A stretch of DNA of 6,711 bases from Cyanobacteria bacterium UBA11372 (GTDB lineage Bacteria; Cyanobacteriota; Cyanobacteriia; Cyanobacteriales; Aerosakkonemataceae), in contig DNGG01000002.1 of assembly GCA_003486675.1 (NCBI GenBank), forward strand, positions 23,164-29,874, in the 5' to 3' direction. The notes under the pieces are model-generated. The model saw only the letters and a program-made list of their open reading frames with translations, was not told where the DNA came from and did no database searches. Position numbers and translations under genes: made by a program. This document shows positions 1 through 5,382 of this stretch, piece after piece. Each line of letters begins with the position of its first letter. Within the stretch, counting starts at the first letter, position 1.

Positions 1-16
1 CAGAAACCCGGTTTCT
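1..16. repeat. Interspersed palindromic repeat at window edge
   Basis: AGAAACC (2-8) and GGTTTCT (10-16) are perfect 7-base arms around C9. Bases 1-14 recur exactly, in reverse complement, at 2721-2734, and a one-mismatch copy of bases 1-11 lies at 2790-2800. This is therefore a dispersed repeat. It may be one arm of an element that begins before the window. Confidence 0.6.
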
Positions 17-64
17 AGGATTGCTTTTTGTGTCGTTTTTAGTCTAGTTTACCAGGCTTTTCCA

Positions 65-652
65 ATGGCTAAGTTTTACTCTAATTTGAATGAAGATTTA
101 CAAAAATTTATTTTAAACCAAAAAATCTTCTTTACCGCGACTGCTCCCAAGTCGGGACGGATTAATTTATCTCCTAAAGGGATAGATACGTTTCGCTGCA
201 TTGATAATAGAACGGTTGCCTATCTAGATTTAACTGGGAGCGGCAATGAAACCGCAGCGCATTTACATTCCCAGGCAGATCCTGGGAACGAGGGTAGAGA
301 TCCTGGGAACGAGGGTAGAATGACGATTATGTTTTGCAGCTTCTCAGAAAAACCTTTGATTCTGCGCCTGTACGGACGCGGACGGGTAATTGCTAAGAGA
401 CATAAAGAATGGGATAATTACTATAAGTTATTTGAACCTACACCAGGAGAACGTCAAATTATCGTAATGGATATTGAATCGGCTCAAACTTCTTGCGGTT
501 ATGGCGTACCGCTGTATGAATTTAAAGCAGAAAGACCCAGCCTGATAGAATGGGCAGAAAAGAAAGGAAAAGAGGGAATCGCAGCATATTGGCGCGAGAA
601 AAACCAAACAAGTATTGATGGAATTCCTACAAAGATTTTTGAAGATGGGTAA
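65..652 (+). CDS. Pyridoxamine 5'-phosphate oxidase family (flavin split-barrel) protein
   Basis: This 195-residue cytoplasmic protein resembles the PNPOx-like FMN-binding split-barrel group. Recognisable stretches are FFTATAPKSGRINLSPKG (about 22-39), VAYLDLTGSGNETAAHL (51-67), MTIMFCSF (86-93), LILRLYGRGRVI (98-109) and SCGYGVPLYEF (143-153). Proteins of this group are usually annotated only as flavin-binding oxidoreductases. It is not convincingly PdxH, and its substrate is unknown. The family, as I remember it, runs AAHL-LENGR-MTIMF. Here residues 68-85 replace that short turn and include DPGNEGR twice, encoded by repeat DNA, so the protein is about a dozen residues longer than expected at a strand-strand turn. 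The ATG at 65 is chosen because homologues begin with a similar MxKFY start. Only a weak AGG (54-56) precedes it. The stop codon at 650-652 lies inside the heptamer array that fills the downstream spacer. Confidence 0.85.
   Translation: MAKFYSNLNEDLQKFILNQKIFFTATAPKSGRINLSPKGIDTFRCIDNRTVAYLDLTGSGNETAAHLHSQADPGNEGRDPGNEGRMTIMFCSFSEKPLILRLYGRGRVIAKRHKEWDNYYKLFEPTPGERQIIVMDIESAQTSCGYGVPLYEFKAERPSLIEWAEKKGKEGIAAYWREKNQTSIDGIPTKIFEDG
268..319. repeat. In-frame palindrome plus 21-bp tandem duplication
   Basis: TTCCCAGG (268-275) and CCTGGGAA (281-288) are perfect 8-base arms around a 5-base loop. The right arm starts inside a 21-bp unit (278-298) that is repeated exactly at 299-319. The unit length keeps the frame and encodes DPGNEGR twice (residues 72-85). 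The core resembles a palindromic repeat with a GCCTGGGAACGAG motif that I recall from many cyanobacterial and other bacterial genomes. That resemblance is from memory. Confidence 0.8.
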
Positions 653-675
653 TTGGTAATCGGGAATTGGTAATT
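648..675. repeat. Heptanucleotide STRR, GGTAATT-type, 4 copies
   Basis: Four 7-base units are visible: GGTAATT, GGTAATC, GGGAATT and GGTAATT. The first unit contains the stop codon of the flavin protein gene (650-652). The unit is the reverse complement of the CCAATTA array inside the receiver-kinase gene at 6279-6299. Confidence 0.8.
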
Positions 676-682
676 GGTGTTT

Positions 683-723
683 ATTACCCATTACCCATTA
701 CCCATTACCCATTACCCATTACC
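683..723. repeat. Heptanucleotide STRR, ATTACCC x 5.9
   Basis: Five perfect ATTACCC units (683-717) are followed by ATTACC (718-723), ending two bases before the amidase ATG at 726. The array takes up the place where a Shine-Dalgarno sequence would lie. It converges with the array at 648-675, and the two can pair (648-674 with 683-709) as four 6-bp blocks separated by periodic mismatches. Confidence 0.9.
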
Positions 724-725
724 AA

Positions 726-2513
726 ATGAAAAAAATGCAAAAACTCTTAGGATTAGTCACAATCGCAACTGCGATCGCTGCTCCAGCTTTGGCAGCACAA
801 CCTCTTTACCTGGCGTATCCGCCGAATAATCACAGAACGACATCGGACAGGATTTTCTTTATTGGAACTGCCCCGCCTTCGGGGAGAGTTTTGGTGAATG
901 GCAGGACAATACAACGGAGTCCGGCGGGACATTTTGCTCCCACCTTTCCCCTGAGAATGGGAGATAATGTCTTTACGTTTCGCTACCGAAACCAACAACG
1001 ACGAATTAAAGTAACCCGGTTATCGACACAACCGAGTTTGCCTGTGGGGTTGGCATTTGGGAAAGATTCTTTAACCCCAAGGTTGGATATTGCCAGAATG
1101 CCGGGAGAAGCGATTTGTTTTAGCGCGATCGCTCCCGCCAATGCCACGGTAAATGTAAAATTGGCAAATCAAACAATTCCTTTAACGGCTCAACCTGCCA
1201 GGGCAATCTTACCACCAAATTCTGCCGCTTTAGTGGGACAAAATCTGCCCAATTCAATCACGACTCAAAACCTCCGGCGCAGCAGTAAGTATCAAGGATG
1301 TGCCACGGCGGATTCGCCCGCAGAATTGGGGCGTCCCGAGTTTCAACTAACTATAAACGGCAAAACGATTGCAGAAATCGGGCAAGGAAATATTAAAATT
1401 CTCTCGCCCACTCAACTAGAAATTGCCGAGGTGATTGTTGATGGGGGAATTGCAAGAACTGGACCAAGTACCGATCATTCTCGCCTAACTCCGCTACCAA
1501 AAGGAACCCAAGCATCGATTACTGGCACCGAAGGCGATTGGGTGCGACTCGACTACGGCGGATGGATAAATAAACAAGAAGTGCGGATTTCTCAAACTTC
1601 GGTGCCGCCGCGTTCTATTATTCGCAGTATTACAACTCGTCGCGTTGCTGGGGCGACAGAAGTAGTGTTTCCGCTGCAAGTTCCAGTACCCGTCAGCGTA
1701 CAACAAAGCGATCGCATTCTCACCCTGACTCTCCACAACACTACCGCCCAAACCGATATTATTCGCACTGATGACGATCCGATTATTTCCCGCCTCGATT
1801 GGCAACAAGTTGCACCCGATCGAGTGCAATATACTTTTAACTTGAAATCCCAGCAGCAGTGGGGTTATAAACTGCGATACGATGGCACGAGTTTAGTATT
1901 AACCCTGCGCTATCCACCCCCAGGGGCAGGCAAGATGCCTACCCCACAAGAAAAACCCTTATCTGGAATTAAAATACTTCTAGATCCCGGACATGGGGGG
2001 AGGGAATCTGGCGCAGCAGGACCTACGGGTTATCTGGAAAAAGATGTTAACCTTACGGTAGCGAAGCTGATTCGCGATGAATTGGTGGCGCGGGGTGCGA
2101 CGGTAATCATGACGCGGGAAGACGATCGAACTTTATCTTTACCAGAACGGGTGGCGATAATTGATAGAGTGGAACCTGCGATCGCTCTCTCGATTCATTA
2201 TAATTCCTTACCCGACAACGGCGACGCTTTTAATACTAAAGGCATCGGCATGTTTTGGTATCATCCCCAAGCTCATAGTTTAGCGATGTTTTTGCACGAT
2301 CGTTTGGTGGGAAAACTCAATCGTCCTTCCTACGGCGTGTTTTGGAATAACCTCGCCCTCGCCCGCCCCGCATCCGCGCCATCGGTATTATTGGAATTGG
2401 GATTTATGAGCAATCCTTTTGAATTTGAATGGTTGATGAATCCTACAGAACAAAGGAAATTGGCAGGCGCGATCGCATCAGCGATCGCAGAATGGTTTAG
2501 TACGGTGAATTAA
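726..2513 (+). CDS. Secreted N-acetylmuramoyl-L-alanine amidase (Amidase_3) with Ig-like and SH3b domains
   Basis: This zinc enzyme should cleave the amide bond between MurNAc and L-alanine in peptidoglycan, acting in the periplasm. The signal peptide is residues 1-23, with a cleavage site near ALA|AQ. Residues 27-98 look like an Ig-like beta domain (VLVNGRTI ... GHFAPTFPLRMGDNVFTFRY), and 110-165 resembles a second, less certain one. An SH3b domain spans about 232-288 (GIARTGPS ... GDWVRLDYGGWI). An AMIN-like beta region spans about 298-396. The Amidase_3 domain runs from about 413 to 592. Its zinc ligands are all present: His423 (DPGHGG), Glu438 (YLEKDVNL) and His491 (LSIHYNS). The catalytic Glu557 (LLELGFMSNP) is also present, so the enzyme looks active. 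It resembles cyanobacterial AmiC-like enzymes, but the SH3b and Ig-like layout argues against a firm symbol. The ATG at 726 gives a proper signal peptide; Met4 (735) is an alternative. The linker at 400-407 is encoded by a palindromic repeat. Confidence 0.93.
   Translation: MKKMQKLLGLVTIATAIAAPALAAQPLYLAYPPNNHRTTSDRIFFIGTAPPSGRVLVNGRTIQRSPAGHFAPTFPLRMGDNVFTFRYRNQQRRIKVTRLSTQPSLPVGLAFGKDSLTPRLDIARMPGEAICFSAIAPANATVNVKLANQTIPLTAQPARAILPPNSAALVGQNLPNSITTQNLRRSSKYQGCATADSPAELGRPEFQLTINGKTIAEIGQGNIKILSPTQLEIAEVIVDGGIARTGPSTDHSRLTPLPKGTQASITGTEGDWVRLDYGGWINKQEVRISQTSVPPRSIIRSITTRRVAGATEVVFPLQVPVPVSVQQSDRILTLTLHNTTAQTDIIRTDDDPIISRLDWQQVAPDRVQYTFNLKSQQQWGYKLRYDGTSLVLTLRYPPPGAGKMPTPQEKPLSGIKILLDPGHGGRESGAAGPTGYLEKDVNLTVAKLIRDELVARGATVIMTREDDRTLSLPERVAIIDRVEPAIALSIHYNSLPDNGDAFNTKGIGMFWYHPQAHSLAMFLHDRLVGKLNRPSYGVFWNNLALARPASAPSVLLELGFMSNPFEFEWLMNPTEQRKLAGAIASAIAEWFSTVN
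1923..1945. repeat. Palindromic repeat inside the amidase gene
   Basis: GGGGCAGGCA (1923-1932) and TGCCTACCCC (1936-1945) form a 10-bp stem with one C/A mismatch and a 3-base loop. In frame it encodes GAGKMPTP (residues 400-407), in the proline-rich linker just before the catalytic domain. It resembles a GGGGCAGGC-type dispersed palindrome I recall from cyanobacterial intergenic regions. The resemblance is from memory. Confidence 0.65.
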
Positions 2514-2522
2514 AATTGACGG

Positions 2523-2579
2523 GGGGCGGGTTTATCTAAACTGTCGATGATTTTATAGATTGTTGGTAAAACCCGCCCC
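2523..2579. repeat. 57-bp inverted-repeat element, copy A
   Basis: GGGGCGGGTTT (2523-2533) and AAACCCGCCCC (2569-2579) are perfect 11-base arms with a 35-base loop, and the right arm is followed by TACA. It begins 9 bases after the amidase stop, so the transcript could fold into a strong stem there. No U-tract follows, so a classical intrinsic terminator is not supported. A second element of exactly the same length, with a different stem, lies at 6650-6706. Confidence 0.8.
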
Positions 2580-2723
2580 TACAATCAAACAATACAATTA
2601 AATTATGGCAGAAAAATGCTCAAATTTATGTTAAAAAATTACTTGAAAAAAAGGCTTGTTAGCTTCCCTCTTTTAAGCGAAAGGAAAAATCAATTTGCTT
2701 CGCTCACAATCCGCTCTTATAAA

Positions 2724-2800
2724 CCGGGTTTCTGCTGCGTTCGCGTAGCGGAAGGGAGGCATATCTTTCATTCCATAAACAAGTTTTCACAGAAACTCGG
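2724..2800. repeat. Inverted repeat with CCGGGTTTCTG / CAGAAACTCGG arms
   Basis: The arms at 2724-2734 and 2790-2800 pair over 11 bases with one G.U wobble and enclose a 55-base loop. The left arm belongs to an exact 14-base inverted copy of the sequence at 1-14, so this is a dispersed repeat family. The loop holds a GCGTTCGCGTAGCG motif similar to short repeats common in Nostoc-like genomes. Confidence 0.65.
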
Positions 2801-2812
2801 ATGGGTGCGCCT

Positions 2813-2847
2813 AACTGTCAACTGTCAACTGTCAACTGTCAACTGTT
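2813..2847. repeat. Heptanucleotide STRR, AACTGTC x 4 plus AACTGTT
   Basis: Four perfect AACTGTC units (2813-2840) are followed by a variant AACTGTT (2841-2847). The array ends five bases before the Nudix ATG at 2853 and fills the usual ribosome-binding region. Its sequence is unrelated to the ATTACCC/AATTACC arrays elsewhere in the window. Confidence 0.9.
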
Positions 2848-2852
2848 GAAAC

Positions 2853-3395
2853 ATGCTCGAAAAGTGGAAAATTCTCAAGTCAAAATTCGTTTTTGACAAT
2901 TACTGGTTCAAAATAAGGCAAGATGAAGTAGAATTGCCAAACGGTAAAACAATCGATGATTTTTTTGTCCTGGTTCGCCCGGATATTGCTTTAACATTGG
3001 CAATAACTGCCAACCAAGAGATTGTTTTTGTGCGGCAATACAGACACGCGACAGGTGAAATATTATTAGAACTTCCCGCCGGAAGTTTTAATCCAAAATT
3101 AGAAAGCGCCGCAACCGCAGCGCGACGAGAACTCGAAGAAGAAACTGGTTATATCCCCCAGGAGATGATGCCTTTGGCAACGCTTTATGATAATCCGATT
3201 AAAGATACTAATACGATTCATCTGTTTTTAGCGAAAGATGTTCGAGCAACCGGAAAGCAGCAGCTAGACGTTACAGAAGAGATCGAAGTGGTATTAGTGC
3301 CGGTTTCTCAAGTCATGGAAAAAATAGCTCAAGGAGAAATCCGAGTTGCTGGAACCTTGGCCGCCATTTTTTTAGGATTACGTAAATTAAAATAG
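2853..3395 (+). CDS. Nudix hydrolase, ADP-sugar pyrophosphatase type
   Basis: This 180-residue cytoplasmic enzyme probably hydrolyses ADP-ribose or a related nucleoside diphosphate sugar to AMP plus a sugar phosphate, using Mg2+. The Nudix box spans Gly77 to Tyr100 (preceded by ELPA) and ends in RELEEETGY, with metal-binding Glu96 and Glu97. Gly77 and Glu84 are separated by six residues instead of the canonical five. Pro115 lies 15 residues after the box, the spacing associated with ADP-ribose pyrophosphatases. The N-terminal part (VFDNYWFKIRQDEVELPNG, RPDIALTLAI, VFVRQYRHAT) also matches that group. The exact substrate is inferred. The ATG at 2853 gives the expected family N-terminus, but it follows a heptamer array and has no Shine-Dalgarno sequence. 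The first kinase gene starts 30 bases after the stop, so the two are probably co-transcribed. Confidence 0.9.
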   Translation: MLEKWKILKSKFVFDNYWFKIRQDEVELPNGKTIDDFFVLVRPDIALTLAITANQEIVFVRQYRHATGEILLELPAGSFNPKLESAATAARRELEEETGYIPQEMMPLATLYDNPIKDTNTIHLFLAKDVRATGKQQLDVTEEIEVVLVPVSQVMEKIAQGEIRVAGTLAAIFLGLRKLK

Positions 3396-3425
3396 GGAGT
3401 AAATCACCGCTTGACCTTTTAACCG

Positions 3426-5378
3426 ATGATTGATATTGCGCCTTGTCACATTTGCGGGTTAGTTCGCGGTTTATTTAAGACAATCGCCTTTCGCCAAAAA
3501 GCTAAAGAGCAGCTAGAAATTAAACTAAAAGATAGCACGGCTGAATTAGCGGCGCTAAAAGAGCAATTACAGCAAGAAATTGCCGAACGTCGGCAAGTAG
3601 AGGCGGCGTTGCGCGAAAGCGAGCAACTATTCCAACAACTGGCAGAAAATATCGATAGTATTTTCTGGACGCTCGATGCTAAAACAAGGCAGATTATCTA
3701 TGTTTCTCCCCAGTGCGAAAAGATTTGGGGACTTTCTCGTGCTGATTTAGGCGCTGCGCCTGAATATTTTTTAAATGCTATTATCCATCCAGAAGACCGC
3801 GATCGCATCATCGCCGCTTTGAAAGCACCTGATGCGGGTGAGTATGAGCAAGAATATCGTATTCTGCGCCGTGAAGGCGAGATGCGTTGGATCAGATCGC
3901 GTTGCTTTCCCATCCGCGATCGCGCAGGACAAGTTTACCGCATTGCTGGGATCGATCAAGATATCAGCGATCGCAAAAAAACAGAAGCCGCGTTGCGAGA
4001 AAGTGAAAAACGCATCCAAGCAATAATTTCCACCCTCTGCGATAGCGAAGCGCGACTGCAAACAATTGTGGCTAACTTATTAGACGGTTTGTTAATTGTC
4101 AACCGTCGAGGTCGGGTATTATTTGCTAATCCGGCGGCGGGAAAAATTTTCGGTTGTGAACCCGAAGATTTAATCGGCGTTGAGTTGGGATGGCCTGCTG
4201 TAAAAAACCATACCATTGAATTAACTATTCTGCGCCCAAATAGAGAAATCGGCATTGGGGAAATGCATGTCGCTCCAGCCGAATGGGAAGGAAAATCGGT
4301 CTGTATTATCTCATTGCGGGATATCACCGAGCGCAAACGAGCCGAAAACGCTTTATGCGAAAGCGAAGCAAAATTTCGCCAGATGGCAGAAAATATCGCC
4401 GATTTATTTTGGTTGGCGTCTCCAGAAGATAACCGATTGCTCTATGTCAGTCCAGCTTATGAGAAAATTTGGGGACGCCCGATCGAAGCAGCGAATGGGG
4501 AAACGCAATTTTGGATAGAAACAGTGTATCCGGAAGACCGAGAAGCCGTCGAGGAAGCGATCGCTAAACAACTCCAAGGAGAGTCTACCAGTAATGAATA
4601 TCGCATCGTCCGCCCCGATGGTTCGATTCGCTGGATATGGGCGCGGGGCTTTCCCATAAAAGATGAGTTTGGTAAACTTTACCGGATTGCAGGAATAGCT
4701 GAAGATGTGAGCGATCGCAAAATTGCTGAAGCACAAGTTCAAGCTTCCCTCCACGAAAAAGAAGTATTAATTAAAGAAATTCACCATCGCGTCAAAAACA
4801 ACATGCAGGTAATTTCTAGCTTGCTAGAGCTCCAAGCTCAATACCTTGACGATCCCCAGACTATCGATCTGTTTCGAGAAAGCCAGAGCCGCATTCGTTC
4901 GATGGCGCTAATTCACGAGCAATTGTATCAATCACTATATTTAGACAAAATCGACTTCGCTAAATATATTAAAGATCTCGCAACCAATTTGTTTCAATTT
5001 TTTGGTAACCACTCTAATGCCATTGAACTAAAACTTAACGTTGCTGAATCTTCCCTTAATATAGAAACAGCCATTCCCTGTGGTTTAATAGTTAATGAAT
5101 TGGTTTCTAACTCCTTAAAATATGCTTTTACTGAAGGAATGTCGGGGAGAATTAGTATTGAATTGTTCCGCGACGAGGTGATGAAATTTCATTTAACTGT
5201 TAGCGATAATGGAGTAGGCTTACCTAATAATTTTAATATAGAAACCGCAGGGACGTTAGGATTGCGATTAGTCCGAATGCTCACCCGTCAGCTCAAGGGC
5301 GTTTTGGAAATTGAGACTTATCGGGGGACGCGATTTAAGCTGGGGTTTTCCGAATTAAATTACCGCCGGAGGCTTTAA
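3426..5378 (+). CDS. Soluble triple-PAS sensor histidine kinase, HisKA_2 class
   Basis: This 650-residue sensor kinase has no signal peptide or membrane segment, so it probably senses a cytoplasmic cue. A coiled coil (about 22-65) leads to PAS1 with PAC (about 65-183), a shorter PAS2 (about 205-302) and PAS3 with PAC (about 311-433). PAS1 and PAS3 are alike and look like an internal duplication. The dimerisation domain has the HisKA_2 signature EIHHRVKNNMQ, with His454 (next to Arg455) the likely phosphorylation site. The ATPase domain has an N box (Asn557, Asn562), a G1 box (DNGVGLP, 594-600) and a G2-like TLGLRLV (610-616), so it looks complete. No ligand pocket can be named. An in-frame TAA directly precedes the ATG, ruling out a longer N-terminus. 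The only purine-rich GGGAG (3395-3399) is 26 bases upstream, so the start is weak or coupled to the Nudix gene. The adjacent receiver-kinase is its probable partner. Confidence 0.92.
   Translation: MIDIAPCHICGLVRGLFKTIAFRQKAKEQLEIKLKDSTAELAALKEQLQQEIAERRQVEAALRESEQLFQQLAENIDSIFWTLDAKTRQIIYVSPQCEKIWGLSRADLGAAPEYFLNAIIHPEDRDRIIAALKAPDAGEYEQEYRILRREGEMRWIRSRCFPIRDRAGQVYRIAGIDQDISDRKKTEAALRESEKRIQAIISTLCDSEARLQTIVANLLDGLLIVNRRGRVLFANPAAGKIFGCEPEDLIGVELGWPAVKNHTIELTILRPNREIGIGEMHVAPAEWEGKSVCIISLRDITERKRAENALCESEAKFRQMAENIADLFWLASPEDNRLLYVSPAYEKIWGRPIEAANGETQFWIETVYPEDREAVEEAIAKQLQGESTSNEYRIVRPDGSIRWIWARGFPIKDEFGKLYRIAGIAEDVSDRKIAEAQVQASLHEKEVLIKEIHHRVKNNMQVISSLLELQAQYLDDPQTIDLFRESQSRIRSMALIHEQLYQSLYLDKIDFAKYIKDLATNLFQFFGNHSNAIELKLNVAESSLNIETAIPCGLIVNELVSNSLKYAFTEGMSGRISIELFRDEVMKFHLTVSDNGVGLPNNFNIETAGTLGLRLVRMLTRQLKGVLEIETYRGTRFKLGFSELNYRRRL
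5368..5372 (+). promoter_or_regulatory. Shine-Dalgarno for the receiver-kinase, inside the upstream kinase gene
   Basis: GGAGG lies ten bases before the ATG at 5383 and within the last codons of the first kinase, which ends at 5378. The four-base gap and this placement point to translational coupling. It is the only strong Shine-Dalgarno sequence in front of any gene in the window. Confidence 0.8.
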
Positions 5379-5382
5379 AAAA

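Larger units (their letters stand above)
2514..2852. other. 339-base non-coding interval made of repeats
   Basis: No convincing gene lies here. The interval holds, in order, a 57-bp inverted repeat (2523-2579), an A/T-rich stretch (about 2580-2700), a second inverted repeat (2724-2800) with a GCGTTCGCGTAGCG-type motif in its loop (2737-2750), and a heptamer array (2813-2847) touching the Nudix start. A promoter for the downstream operon would be expected here, but I could not identify credible -35 and -10 boxes. Confidence 0.75.

Noticed and set aside
428..691. Minus-strand frame of 87 codons over the end of the flavin protein gene
   Set aside because: It begins in the heptamer arrays and runs antisense to a clearly conserved gene. 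Its composition has no recognisable features.
648..723. A short CRISPR-like array
   Set aside because: The units are seven bases with no spacers and no cas genes, which fits cyanobacterial STRRs.
2523..2579. Intrinsic terminator for the amidase
   Set aside because: The stem is strong, but the loop is 35 bases and no U-tract follows. The same element type recurs elsewhere, so it is better called a dispersed repeat, though an effect on mRNA 3' ends remains possible.
2616..2849. A 77-codon open frame between the amidase and Nudix genes
   Set aside because: Its sequence is read through the inverted repeat at 2724-2800 and the heptamer array (ending VNCQLSTVNC). It has no domain or ribosome-binding site and resembles translated repeat DNA, not a gene.
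3395..3413. Upstream TTG start at 3411 for the first kinase, nearer the GGGAG
   Set aside because: The TTG is in frame, but a TAA at 3420-3422 stops it before the ATG at 3426.
3698..4754. Several minus-strand and other-frame open frames across the first kinase
   Set aside because: They are shadows of a well-conserved PAS kinase, lack family motifs and overlap one another.
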